A stretch of 61,999 bases of DNA from Streptomyces tailanensis (GCF_008386495.1 NZ_VTHJ01000060.1:1-61999); one strand, 5' to 3'; shown: positions 8,620-19,166, counted from the first letter of the stretch. Program-made: numbers and translations. The notes: generated by a model from the sequence alone, not told the origin.

Positions 8620-10149
8620 TCAGATGTCCCGGAAGATCTCGATCTGCGCTCCCACCGAGTTCAGCCGTTCGGCGAGGTCCTCGTAGCCGCGGTTGATGAC
8701 GTACACGTTGCGCAGGACGGACGTGCCGTCGGCGGCCATCATCGCGAGGAGGACGACGACGGCGGGGCGCAGGGCGGGCGGGCACATCATCTCGGCGGCG
8801 CGCCAGCGGGTGGGGCCCTCGACCAGGACGCGGTGGGGGTCGAGGAGTTGGAGCCGCCCGCCGAGCCGGTTGAGGTCGGTCAGATAGATCGCGCGGTTGT
8901 CGTAGACCCAGTCGTGGATGAGGGTCTTGCCCTGGGCGACGGCGGCGATGGCCGCGAAGAACGGCACGTTGTCGATGTTCAGGCCGGGGAAGGGCATCGG
9001 GTGGATCTTGTCGATCGGCGCCTGCAGCTTGGAGGGCCGGACGGTGAGGTCCACCAGCCGCGTACGGCCGTTGTCGGCGAAGTACTCCGCCGAGCGGTCG
9101 TGGTCGAGGCCCATCTCCTCCAGGACCGCCAGCTCGATCTCCAGGAACTCGATCGGCACCCGGCGCACGGTGAGTTCGGACTCGGTGACGACGGCGGCGG
9201 CCAGCAGGCTCATCGCCTCGACCGGGTCCTCGGAGGGCGAGTAGTCGACGTCCACGTCGATGTGCGGCACGCCGTGCACGGTGAGCGTGGTGGTGCCGAT
9301 GCCCTCCACCCGTACGCCGAGGGCCTCCAGGAAGAAGCACAGGTCCTGGACCATGTAGTTGGAGGAGGCGTTGCGGATGACGGTCACGCCGTCGTGGCGG
9401 GCGGCGGCGAGCAGCGCGTTCTCGGTCACCGTGTCGCCGCGCTCGGTCAGCACGATCGGGCGGCCGGGGACGACGGACCGGTCGACCTCGGCGTGGTACA
9501 GCCCCTCGGTGGCCGTGATGTCCAGCCCGAACCGGCGCAGCGCGATCATGTGCGGCTCGATGGTCCGCGTACCGAGGTCGCAACCGCCCGCGTACGGCAG
9601 CTTGAAGTGGTCCATACGGTGCAGCAACGGGCCGAGGAACATGATGATGGACCGCGTACGGCGGGCCGCCTCCGCGTCGATCGCCGCCAGGTCCAGCTCG
9701 GCCGGCGGCACGATCTCCAGGTCGACGCCGTCGTTGATCCACCGGGTGCGTACGCCGATGGAGCCGAGCACCTCCAGAAGGCGGTACACCTCCTCGATCC
9801 GCGCCACCCGGCGCAGCACCGTGCGTCCCTTGTTCAACAAGGAGGCGCACAGCAGCGCGACACATGCGTTCTTGCTGGTCTTCACGTCGATCGAGCCGCG
9901 CAGTCGGCGCCCGCCGACCACGCGCAGATGCATCGGTCCCGCGTACCCCAGCGACACGATCTCACTGTCCAGGGCTTCACCGATTCGAGCGATCATCTCA
10001 AGACTGATGTTCTGATTGCCGCGCTCGATGCGGTTGACGGCGCTCTGACTCGTGTTGAGCGCCTCCGCCAGCTGCGACTGCGTCCAGCCACGGTGCTGCC
10101 TGGCGTCACGGATGAGCCTGCCGATGCGTACGAGGTAGTCGTCGGTCAT
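8620..10149 (-). CDS. MurA-type enolpyruvyl transferase with N-terminal HTH (XRE) domain
   Basis: 509 aa. Residues 8-65 form an XRE/Cro helix-turn-helix (WTQSQLAEALNTSQSAVNRI). Residues 75-505 form an EPSP-synthase/MurA fold, which in MurA moves enolpyruvate from PEP to UDP-GlcNAc in the first peptidoglycan step. Key MurA positions are kept: K93-N94 (TSKNA), Cys190 in PYAGGCDLGTRTIEPH (equivalent to the catalytic, fosfomycin-target Cys) and FPGLNIDN. The E. coli DLR motif reads ALR here, so one acidic residue is lost. The combination suggests either an enzyme with built-in DNA binding or a regulator that senses UDP-GlcNAc/PEP. A matching palindrome sits just before its start codon. I recall the same architecture at SCO5998. 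Confidence 0.85.
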   Translation of the reverse strand: MTDDYLVRIGRLIRDARQHRGWTQSQLAEALNTSQSAVNRIERGNQNISLEMIARIGEALDSEIVSLGYAGPMHLRVVGGRRLRGSIDVKTSKNACVALLCASLLNKGRTVLRRVARIEEVYRLLEVLGSIGVRTRWINDGVDLEIVPPAELDLAAIDAEAARRTRSIIMFLGPLLHRMDHFKLPYAGGCDLGTRTIEPHMIALRRFGLDITATEGLYHAEVDRSVVPGRPIVLTERGDTVTENALLAAARHDGVTVIRNASSNYMVQDLCFFLEALGVRVEGIGTTTLTVHGVPHIDVDVDYSPSEDPVEAMSLLAAAVVTESELTVRRVPIEFLEIELAVLEEMGLDHDRSAEYFADNGRTRLVDLTVRPSKLQAPIDKIHPMPFPGLNIDNVPFFAAIAAVAQGKTLIHDWVYDNRAIYLTDLNRLGGRLQLLDPHRVLVEGPTRWRAAEMMCPPALRPAVVVLLAMMAADGTSVLRNVYVINRGYEDLAERLNSVGAQIEIFRDI

Positions 10150-10160
10150 GCGGTGAGGCT

Positions 10161-10176
10161 ATCTCAGATATGAGAT
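10161..10176. promoter_or_regulatory. Palindrome before the HTH-MurA gene (candidate autoregulatory operator)
   Basis: ATCTCA-gata-TGAGAT, a perfect 6-bp inverted repeat starting 12 nt upstream of the HTH-MurA start codon. Its architecture (ATCTCR-N4-YGAGAT) recurs upstream of aconitase at 11126-11141. An XRE-type domain typically binds such short dyads. Confidence 0.5.
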
Positions 10177-10268
10177 GACTCCTGCGTCGGGTGGGTCTGT
10201 ATGGGTGACCCGGACCGGTTGGGTATCTCCGTGACGGGTCGTCCGACGCCTCGACCTCGGTGTACATC

Positions 10269-10499
10269 TCAGCCCCGGCGTGCCTTGCGTGTGCGACGCC
10301 GGCCGAAGGGGCCGGGCAGGTCCCCCCACTCTCGGCTTCGCTCGAGCGGGGGCGCCCCCACCGTCGTACGCCGTCCCGTGCTGCTGTGCGTACGGCGCGG
10401 CCCGTGGCGCCTTCCGGTGGTGATCGACCACGAGTGCCGGTTGATGTTCAGCCGCACCCCCGGCAGTATCCGGAAACTCTTGCGGAACGCGAGCGGCAT
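10269..10499 (-). CDS. DUF4236 small protein
   Basis: 76-aa protein beginning MPLAFRKSFRILPGVRLNIN and continuing RHSWSITTG, the hallmark start of DUF4236 (function unknown; small basic protein). Start ATG at 10499 has GGGAGG a few bases upstream. The conserved core ends around residue 50. The tail (APPLERSREWGDLPGPFG) is encoded by a dispersed palindromic element (10322-10360) that stays in frame, so the C-terminus looks remodelled by insertion. Confidence 0.7.
   Translation of the reverse strand: MPLAFRKSFRILPGVRLNINRHSWSITTGRRHGPRRTHSSTGRRTTVGAPPLERSREWGDLPGPFGRRRTRKARRG
10322..10360. repeat. Dispersed palindromic repeat, copy 1
   Basis: The element runs CCCCCACTCTCGGCTTCG then CTCGAGCGGGGGCGCCCCCA. 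A near-identical copy occurs at 30713-30751 (CCCCCAGTCTCGGCTTCG...). The family is common in Streptomyces intergenic DNA (recall). Here it lies within the DUF4236 coding sequence. Confidence 0.7.
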
Positions 10500-10663
10500 G
10501 CCTGCCTCCCGTCGCCGTACGTTCGTTGGCGCCGGTTCGGCGTTCGGTGCTGCTTGTCGGTTACCCCGCCTTCGCGAACTGATGGGCGAAGGCCAGGGAT
10601 TGGTCGAAGTGCACCGACGGTACGGGTTCCGCACCCGGCGCGGGCGAGACGGGCGCGACGCGA

Positions 10664-10844
10664 TACTGGCGCCGACCCGCATCCATTCCGGACGCCGGCG
10701 GCCGGCGGCGAGGTCGTCCGCCAGTGCGCCGTTGAGGGCGTAGGACAGTCGGCAGAAGAGGTCGAGTTCTTCGCGTCCGCTGATCGGACGCATGGTCAGG
10801 TCGTCGATCGGGCGTGTGGTCAGGTCGTTCTGTTCCGCGGTCAA
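10664..10844 (-). pseudogene. GNAT acetyltransferase N-terminal fragment
   Basis: From a TTG start with AGGAG upstream the frame reads LTTRPIDDLTMRPISGREEL and then DLFCRLSYALNGALADDLAA. This resembles the start of actinomycete GNAT-family acetyltransferases (RPI...EL.LF..L.Y.LN..LA.DL..GRR.PEW). After GRRRPEWMRVG the frame loses similarity; the acetyl-CoA binding core is absent. Probably a truncated relic. Confidence 0.5.
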
Positions 10845-10882
10845 GGCGCGCTCCTGTGAAGGCGCCCGTTTCCGCTCCGGGG

Positions 10883-10936
10883 TCAGGCGTGGTTCGCGCC
10901 CCGGGAGGAGACAAGCGCGGTGATCATGGGCTTCAT
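10883..10936 (-). CDS. Possible 17-aa leader peptide
   Basis: A short ORF (MKPMITALVSSRGANHA, stop TGA) has a strong Shine-Dalgarno sequence (GGAGGG) about 9 nt before its ATG and lies 39 nt upstream of the GNAT relic. It may have been a leader peptide or a small secreted peptide precursor. No family is recognised; it could be chance. Confidence 0.25.
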   Translation of the reverse strand: MKPMITALVSSRGANHA

Positions 10937-11124
10937 CGGCTTATCCCTCCTCTCGCTGTCGTGACCCCTCAAGCCTTGTGGCGGGGTTCAGCCGTTACTT
11001 CTGTCCAAACCTCTATCCGCCCTGCGGCTCCGCGCGCAAACCCTTTTCGACCGCTCCACGGACACGGCATTTGCGCGCGCCACAGTGGGCCGGGCATGAC
11101 CAGCCCGCCCTCATGTACTAGAGT

Positions 11125-11142
11125 TATCTCGACATCGAGATA
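11125..11142. promoter_or_regulatory. 18-bp palindrome upstream of aconitase
   Basis: TATCTCG-acat-CGAGATA, a perfect 7-bp inverted repeat about 130 nt before the acnA start, in the otherwise gene-free leader (10937-11272). It shares ATCTC-R-N4-Y-GAGAT with the dyad in front of the HTH-MurA gene, suggesting a common regulator. Confidence 0.6.
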
Positions 11143-11185
11143 TCTGCCGAGGCGTACCGTAGCCGCCCGCCCTGGTAAGGATTAC

Positions 11186-11204
11186 CTAACTTAGCCTTGC
11201 CTTA
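11186..11204. promoter_or_regulatory. Iron-box-like site upstream of aconitase
   Basis: CTAACTTAGCCTTGCCTTA matches about 12 of 19 positions of the DtxR/IdeR/DmdR1 consensus TTAGGTTAGGCTAACCTAA, and sits 69 nt before the acnA start. Aconitase is an iron-sulfur enzyme, so iron control would make sense. The match is imperfect. Confidence 0.35.
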
Positions 11205-11272
11205 GCGGATCGGCCAAGAGGGCGTGGCGGCAGGATGCGGTGGTACGCGCACATGGAATGAAGGAGACTGTC

Positions 11273-13996
<2,724 letters not shown>

Positions 13997-14016
13997 GCGG
14001 CTCAGTACGGCAGTTG

Positions 14017-14050
14017 AGGGCCGCACCCCCGTCGCCGGGGGTGCGGCCCT
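14017..14050 (+). terminator. acnA terminator
   Basis: GGGCCGCACCCCC, a 6-nt loop, then GGGGGTGCGGCCC; a 13-bp perfect stem 22 nt after the acnA stop. Confidence 0.85.
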
Positions 14051-14163
14051 TCGCCGTGTCCCCGGCTCGCACGGCTCCGGCCCTTCGCCGTGCCGCCGGC
14101 TCACACGGCTCCAGCTCAGCCGGAACACAGGGTTCCCTCAGCCAACCGCGACAGGATCAGGAC

Positions 14164-14895
14164 ATGGCAGGCATCTCCGCGACCCGAAACGGCCGAGTCC
14201 GTGTCCTCATCGTCGACGACGAACCCGGGCTCACCGAACTGCTGGCCGTGGCCGTGACCGAGGCGGGCTGGCGCCCCTACCCGGTGGCGGACGGGCACAG
14301 CGCGCTCCGGGTGGCGCGCGGCTGCGCCCCGCACGCAGTGGTCCTCGACGGGATGCTGCCCGACCTGGACGGCGTCCAGGTGCTACGGCGACTGCGGTAC
14401 GAGAACCCGAAGCTGCCCGTGCTCATGCTGACCGCCCGGGACGGGCTGGAGCACCGTATCGACGGGCTCTCGGCGGGCGCGGACGACTATGTGACCAAGC
14501 CGTTCTCCCTGGAGGAGGTCGTGCTGCGGCTGCGCGGACTGCTGCGGCGGTCCGGCGTCGAGGAGACCAGGTCGTCGGCGGACGACGGAGCCCTCGTGCT
14601 CGGCGACCTCGTCTACACCGAGGAGACCCGCGAGGTGCACCGCGACGGTACGCCGATCCAGCTCACCGCCAAGGAGTTCGAACTGCTCGGCCTGCTGCTC
14701 AGCCACCCCCGCCAGGTGCTGAGCAAGGCCCAGATCCTCGACCACGTGTGGAGCAGCTCCTTCGACGGCGGCGGCAATCTGGTGGAGGTCTACATCTCCA
14801 GTCTCCGCCGCAAGATCGACAAGGGCAGAGCGCCGATGATCCACACCGTGCGCGGGCTCGGGTACGCGATCCGGGCGGGGGAGGACGGAAGATGA
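14164..14895 (+). CDS. OmpR-family response regulator
   Basis: 243-aa response regulator: receiver with DDE at 18-20, phospho-acceptor D62 (VVLDGMLPD), K112 (VTKPFS), and a C-terminal winged helix (LTAKEFELLGLLLSHP; HTVRGLGYAIR). It belongs to the branch related to MtrA/TcrA/PrrA-like regulators with an N-terminal basic tail. The ATG at 14164 is chosen because the upstream extension overlaps the acnA terminator. Its stop overlaps the kinase start (ATGA), indicating translational coupling. Target genes are unknown; the downstream SRPBCC gene may be in the same transcript. Confidence 0.92.
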   Translation: MAGISATRNGRVRVLIVDDEPGLTELLAVAVTEAGWRPYPVADGHSALRVARGCAPHAVVLDGMLPDLDGVQVLRRLRYENPKLPVLMLTARDGLEHRIDGLSAGADDYVTKPFSLEEVVLRLRGLLRRSGVEETRSSADDGALVLGDLVYTEETREVHRDGTPIQLTAKEFELLGLLLSHPRQVLSKAQILDHVWSSSFDGGGNLVEVYISSLRRKIDKGRAPMIHTVRGLGYAIRAGEDGR

Positions 14896-16451
14896 CGGCC
14901 CGTTGGACGGCTGGGGTACGGAACCGCTGTCGGCAGACGGTGCGGAGCCGCTCCCTCCGTACCCGGCTGCTCTTCTTCATCACCGCCACCCTGGTGGCCG
15001 TGTGCGTCGCGATGACGCTGGCCACGGTCGCCGCGCAGCGCTCCTCGCTGCTGGGCGCCCTCGACGAGCGGGTCACCAACGCCGCCGAGCGCAGCCTGGG
15101 CGGGGTGAGCGTCGGGCCACGCAACCACACCGACTTGGCGTTCCTCAGGGAGCAGGGCCAGGCCGTCGGCACGCTAGCCGCGCGGCTCGACGACGCGGGG
15201 AACATCACCTCCGCCGAGGTCATCGGTACGAGCGGCGAACCGGAGACCCTCACCGCCGGGCAGCGGGCCGCCCTCGACGGCATCGGGGCCGACGGCTCGA
15301 CCCACACCCGGACCGTGCCCGGCCTCGGTACCTACCGGATCACCGCCCTCAGCGCGGACGGGCTGCACGTCCTGACCGGCCTGCCGATGGACGACGTCCA
15401 GGACATGATCAACGGTTTCGTGGTGGTCGAGGCGGTGGTCGCGGGGGTCGGCCTCACCGTCGCGGGCTGTGTCTGCGCGTTCGTGATCCGGCGTCAGCTG
15501 CGCCCCCTCGACCGGGTCGCCGCCACAGCCGTAGAGGTCTCCCGTTCTCCCCTCGACCGCGGCGAGGTCACGGGCCTGACTCGCGTACCCGACCGCGACA
15601 CCGACCCCGGCAGCGAGGCCGGCCAGGTCGGCGCCGCCCTCAACCGCATGATCGACCACGTCGAGGCATCCCTCGCCCAACGGCAGCGCAGCGAGGAACG
15701 CATGCGCCGCTTCCTCGCCGACGCCAGCCATGAACTCCGTACGCCGCTGGCGTCGATCGCCGGCTACGCGGAACTGATGAACCGGGGTACCGACAAGATC
15801 GAGCCGACGCTGGCGTGGCGGCGCATCTCGGCGGAGTCGGCGCGGATGACGGGCCTGGTGGAGGACCTCCTCCTGCTCGCCCGCCTGGACGAGGGCCGCC
15901 CCCTGGAGTCGGCCGAGGTGGACCTCGCCGCCCTGGTCGCGGAGGCGGTGTGGGACGCGCGGGCGGCGGGCGAGGACCACAACTGGCAGCTGACCCTGTT
16001 CCTGGACGCCCCGGCGCTGGTCACGGGGGACGAGGCCCGACTCCACCAGGTGGTGGCGAACCTGCTGGCCAACGCCCGGGTGCACACCCCGCCCGGTACG
16101 ACGGTCACGGCCTCGGTCGAGTCCACTGCCGACCGCTGCGTGATCCGCGTACGCGACGACGGCCCCGGCATCCCGCCCGCCCTCCTCCCCTCGGTCTTCG
16201 AACGCTTCACCCGAGCCGACGCCTCCCGCTCCCGCACCGGCCCCCACCAGGGCGGCTCCGGCCTCGGCCTCGCCATCGTCGCCGCGATCGTCTCCGCCCA
16301 CGGCGGCCGCCTCGACGCGGTGAGCGACCCCGGCCACACGGAGTTCACCACCGAACTCCCGGCCGCCGGCACGATCGAACTCCCGGCCATCGACACGGTC
16401 TCAGCCCCTTCGGTCCCCTCGGCACCGCCGATACGGTCGATTCCGGCGTGA
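14892..16451 (+). CDS. Sensor histidine kinase
   Basis: 519-aa membrane kinase: basic N-terminus, TM1 about 26-47, extracytoplasmic domain of ~130 residues, TM2 about 178-199, HAMP with a long insert, HisKA with H280 (DASHELRTPLASIAGYAEL), N box (NLLANARVHTPPG), and G boxes (DDGPGIP; GGSGLGLAIVAAIVSAHGG). A Pro/Ser-rich tail ends the protein. It starts within the regulator stop codon (ATGA) and forms the cognate pair. The signal is unknown. Confidence 0.93.
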   Translation: MTARWTAGVRNRCRQTVRSRSLRTRLLFFITATLVAVCVAMTLATVAAQRSSLLGALDERVTNAAERSLGGVSVGPRNHTDLAFLREQGQAVGTLAARLDDAGNITSAEVIGTSGEPETLTAGQRAALDGIGADGSTHTRTVPGLGTYRITALSADGLHVLTGLPMDDVQDMINGFVVVEAVVAGVGLTVAGCVCAFVIRRQLRPLDRVAATAVEVSRSPLDRGEVTGLTRVPDRDTDPGSEAGQVGAALNRMIDHVEASLAQRQRSEERMRRFLADASHELRTPLASIAGYAELMNRGTDKIEPTLAWRRISAESARMTGLVEDLLLLARLDEGRPLESAEVDLAALVAEAVWDARAAGEDHNWQLTLFLDAPALVTGDEARLHQVVANLLANARVHTPPGTTVTASVESTADRCVIRVRDDGPGIPPALLPSVFERFTRADASRSRTGPHQGGSGLGLAIVAAIVSAHGGRLDAVSDPGHTEFTTELPAAGTIELPAIDTVSAPSVPSAPPIRSIPA

Positions 16452-16499
16452 CCAGGGGGGCAGGTGACGGCGGTTCACGTGTGACCGCCGGCTTTCGAG

Positions 16500-16534
16500 G
16501 CCGCCGCCCCCTTGAGTTCCCTCAAGGCGGCGGC
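16500..16534 (+). terminator. Terminator after the second two-component system
   Basis: GCCGCCG...CCTTGAG-ttcc-CTCAAGG-CGGCGGC hairpin 49 nt after the kinase stop. A second short dyad, GGCGGT/ACCGCC, lies at 16469-16489. Confidence 0.7.
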
Positions 16535-16597
16535 TTCCCTGGTGGGGTGCGATGCGGGCCCGAGCCAACGGTCCCGCCCCACCCCAGGGAGCCCTTG

Positions 16598-17050
16598 ATG
16601 CAGCAGACCTCGCCGTACGTCGACGAGTACACGACGGTCATCGAGGCAGCCCCCGACACCGTCTGGCGGGCCCTGGGCGAAGCCCTGGACGGCGCCTTCT
16701 CGAGCCCCCGCGCCGCCCGCTACGCAACCCTCGTGGGCTGCGCCGACCGCACAGCCTCCGGCCCACGACCGCCGGCCGAGGGCTCGACCATTCCCGGTTT
16801 CCGCGCGGTGACGGCGATCGAGGGCGAGGAACTGGCCCTCCGGGGTCGCCACTACTTCTCGACGTACACCCTCGCCTTCCACCTCGAACCCGCCGCCCCG
16901 GGCCGAGTTCTCCTACGGGCCAGGACCCACGCCCGCTTCCCCGGCCCCCTCGGCACCCTGTACCGCCTGCTCGTCATCACCTCGGGCACACACGCGACCC
17001 TCACCCGCCGACTGCTCACCTCCATCCGCCGCCACGCCGAACTCCTCTGA
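16598..17050 (+). CDS. SRPBCC (START-like) family protein
   Basis: 150-aa protein starting MQQTSPYVDEYTTVIEAAPD, with the helix-grip pattern of polyketide-cyclase/SRPBCC proteins (VIEAAPDTVWRAL near the N-terminus, a strand-rich middle, and a long C-terminal helix LYRLLVITSGTHATLTRRLL). Such proteins bind hydrophobic ligands in a deep pocket; no catalytic residues can be assigned. AGGGAG lies upstream of the ATG. Convergent with the next gene, 4 nt apart. Confidence 0.7.
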   Translation: MQQTSPYVDEYTTVIEAAPDTVWRALGEALDGAFSSPRAARYATLVGCADRTASGPRPPAEGSTIPGFRAVTAIEGEELALRGRHYFSTYTLAFHLEPAAPGRVLLRARTHARFPGPLGTLYRLLVITSGTHATLTRRLLTSIRRHAELL

Positions 17051-17054
17051 CCAT

Positions 17055-17615
17055 CTACTCCGCGTCGTACCAGGGCTTGCCGGCCGCCCAGTGCGCGACC
17101 CATCCGGCGAACCCGGACTCGGCGCTGGTGAACCCGAACTCGGCGCCGAAGGGAGTGGCGCCCTCACCGGTGATGTGCCAGATGTGCCCCCGGTGCGGGC
17201 CGGTGACGACGAGATGCCAGTTCATGCCGCATCCGTCGGTCCCCAGCACGATCGTCCCGTGGTCGAAGACCTGCTCCAATATGGGCTCGATCTCCTCGGA
17301 CGGCCTGGGATCGTCCTCCCACAGCCACATCTCGCTCAGCGGGAACGGCTTGCTGAGATCACGGTCCTGCCCCTCGCCACCCCAGTCGTCCGGCAGGTTC
17401 GCCAACGACACGAGCCCGAAGTCCGGTGGTCCGGAGTACGACCCGTCCGATATCTCGGCGACGAACGTGCGGTACGGCTCGGGCAGCACGACCCCATGCT
17501 CCGCCTCGAAGGCACGCACGGCCTCCCAGCCGAGCGCCGACTCGCCGCCGTCGTCGACGTCGAACGCGGCACGGAGCGCCGCTACCTCATGGGGATCCGC
17601 GTGATCGATGTCCAT
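17055..17615 (-). CDS. SMI1/KNR4 family protein
   Basis: 186-aa acidic protein with the SMI1/KNR4 fold pattern: E..HGVVLPEPYRTFVAEISDGS, a central GTDGCGMNWHLVVTGPHRG-HIWHITGEGA block. In bacteria these proteins are often immunity proteins for contact-dependent or polymorphic toxins, but many are solitary and of unknown role; no toxin is adjacent. I chose the ATG at 17615 (MDIDHADP). A longer TTG start at 17693 would add 26 basic residues and has only a distant AAGGAG. Confidence 0.7.
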   Translation of the reverse strand: MDIDHADPHEVAALRAAFDVDDGGESALGWEAVRAFEAEHGVVLPEPYRTFVAEISDGSYSGPPDFGLVSLANLPDDWGGEGQDRDLSKPFPLSEMWLWEDDPRPSEEIEPILEQVFDHGTIVLGTDGCGMNWHLVVTGPHRGHIWHITGEGATPFGAEFGFTSAESGFAGWVAHWAAGKPWYDAE

Positions 17616-17743
17616 ACGGTCATGAAAGCACCCGCCTCTGACAACGCCCCCGCTCTTCAGTTTCGCCTCAGCTTTCGCCCTCAGAGTCGTCAACGACTAC
17701 GGAAAGGAGCTCCTTCGTCCGCACGCGTTCTCCGTCATCGCGA

Positions 17744-17769
17744 GGGCCGCACCCACTCGGGTGCGGCCC
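17744..17769. terminator. Hairpin between SMI1 and LPMO genes
   Basis: GGGCCGCACCC-actc-GGGTGCGGCCC, an 11-bp perfect stem, lies between two divergent genes, where no terminator is expected. It may insulate the LPMO promoter or belong to a lost gene. Confidence 0.55.
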
Positions 17770-17795
17770 TTGTGCGTCAAGGGTCGCGCAAGACG

Positions 17796-17824
17796 TTTAC
17801 AAGCGCGGCTCTCCGCGCTAGCTT
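17796..17824 (+). promoter_or_regulatory. LPMO promoter
   Basis: TTTACA and TAGCTT with exactly 17 bp between them; the spacer contains the dyad GCGCGG...CCGCGC. This places a start site at about 17831, immediately before the CebR box. Confidence 0.5.
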
Positions 17825-17839
17825 CCGAAGCAGGTGGGG

Positions 17840-17853
17840 TGGGAGCGCTCCCA
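17840..17853. promoter_or_regulatory. CebR box
   Basis: TGGGAGCGCTCCCA, an exact match to the 14-bp palindrome bound by CebR, the cellobiose-responsive LacI-family repressor of cellulolytic genes in streptomycetes. Its place just after the predicted start site fits repression of the LPMO until cellobiose/cellotriose appears. Confidence 0.9.
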
Positions 17854-17975
17854 TAACGCGCGGCGGACCGGAACCCGCCGCCCCGGACCCGTTCCCACCC
17901 CCGCACCACTCACTCACCCACACACATGTACACGCGCACGTTCCTCAAGGCCGTACACCCAAAGGAGCGTTTGTC

Positions 17976-19049
17976 ATGCACGTGACAATCTTACGATTAG
18001 GCCTGCCCAAACGCCACCGTGCCCTCCTCCTCGTCCTGCTCGCCCTCGTGACCACGATCCCGGCACTCGGCCTGGTCCTCACGGCCGGCAGCGGCGAGGC
18101 GGAAGCCCACGGCACCCCGATGAAGCCGGGCAGCCGCACCTTCCTGTGCTGGCAGGACGGGCTGACCGACACCGGGGAGATCAAACCGATCAACCCGGCC
18201 TGTCGCTCCGCACAGCAGGTGAGCGGGACGACCCCGTTCTACAACTGGTTCTCGGTGCTCCGCTCGGACGGCGCCGGCCGTACCCGGGGCTTCGTCCCGG
18301 ACGGCCAGCTGTGCAGCGGCGGCAACACCAACTTCACCGGGTTCAACACCCCCAGCGCCGACTGGCCGTTGACCCACCTCACCTCCGGCGCGACCGTCGA
18401 CTTCTCGTACAACGCGTGGGCGGCGCACCCGGGCTGGTTCTACGTCTACATCACCAAGGACGGCTTCGACCCGACCCAGACCCTCACCTGGGACGACATG
18501 GAGGAACAGCCGTTCCTGAGCGTCGACCACCCGCCGCTCAACGGCAGCCCGGGCACGGTTGAGGCCAACTACTCCTGGCGGGGCCAGCTGCCCGCCGACA
18601 AGTCGGGCCGCCACATCATCTACATGGTCTGGCAGCGCTCCGACAGCCAGGAGACCTTCTACTCCTGCTCCGACGTCGTCTTCGACGGCGGCAACGGCGA
18701 GGTGACCGGCATCAAGGAGCCGGGCGACCCCACCGACCCGGTACCAGGGGAGTGCGCCGCGACCCGTCGTACGACGGGCAGTTGGACCGGCGGCTACCAG
18801 TCCGAGGTCGTCGTCACCAACACCGGCGACGTGCCGATGCTCGGCTGGATGGTCAACTGGACGCTGTCCGCCGGACAGAAGGTCGACAGCCTCTGGAGCG
18901 GCAGCGCCACCTACACCGGACAGGACGTGATGGTCCACAACGCCGACTGGAACGGGGCACTGGATCCGGGCGAGACCGCCACGTTCGGATACGTCGTGCA
19001 GGGATCGGGCGGTGATTCCGCGACAGCCTTGCCCTGCCGGGTGGGCTGA
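17976..19049 (+). CDS. AA10 lytic polysaccharide monooxygenase with CBM2
   Basis: 357-aa secreted copper enzyme that oxidatively cleaves crystalline polysaccharide. A signal peptide with a basic n-region (residues 1-44, ends AEA) exposes His45 as the mature N-terminus; His151 (NAWAAHPGWFYVY) completes the histidine brace. The catalytic domain begins HGTPMKPGSRTFLCWQDG, the form I associate with cellulose-active AA10s. Residues ~260-357 are a CBM2 (ECAATRRTTGSWTGGYQSEV; W residues at the binding face; C260...C354). AAAGGAG precedes the ATG. Single gene with its own CebR-controlled promoter and terminator, which supports cellulose as substrate; activity on chitin cannot be excluded. Confidence 0.93.
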   Translation: MHVTILRLGLPKRHRALLLVLLALVTTIPALGLVLTAGSGEAEAHGTPMKPGSRTFLCWQDGLTDTGEIKPINPACRSAQQVSGTTPFYNWFSVLRSDGAGRTRGFVPDGQLCSGGNTNFTGFNTPSADWPLTHLTSGATVDFSYNAWAAHPGWFYVYITKDGFDPTQTLTWDDMEEQPFLSVDHPPLNGSPGTVEANYSWRGQLPADKSGRHIIYMVWQRSDSQETFYSCSDVVFDGGNGEVTGIKEPGDPTDPVPGECAATRRTTGSWTGGYQSEVVVTNTGDVPMLGWMVNWTLSAGQKVDSLWSGSATYTGQDVMVHNADWNGALDPGETATFGYVVQGSGGDSATALPCRVG

Positions 19050-19060
19050 AACGCTCGGGT

Positions 19061-19097
19061 GGACCGGGTGGGCGGGCAGTGCGTGCCCACCCGGTCC
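19061..19097 (+). terminator. LPMO terminator
   Basis: GGACCGGGTGGGC, an 11-nt loop, then GCCCACCCGGTCC; a 13-bp perfect stem 12 nt after the stop. Confidence 0.85.
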
Positions 19098-19166
19098 ATG
19101 AGCCGCGGCCGGTACGGGGGAAACCGGCGCGGTGGGGTGTGGTTCCGGAGGACCGGGCGACGACGA

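Noticed and set aside
7750..8620. A tRNA gene or attachment site next to the integrase
   Set aside because: No cloverleaf-forming sequence or repeated core was seen on either side.
17055..17693. SMI1/KNR4 protein as part of a toxin-immunity pair
   Set aside because: No large secreted toxin, RHS or WXG100 gene is adjacent; the neighbours are an SRPBCC protein and an LPMO.
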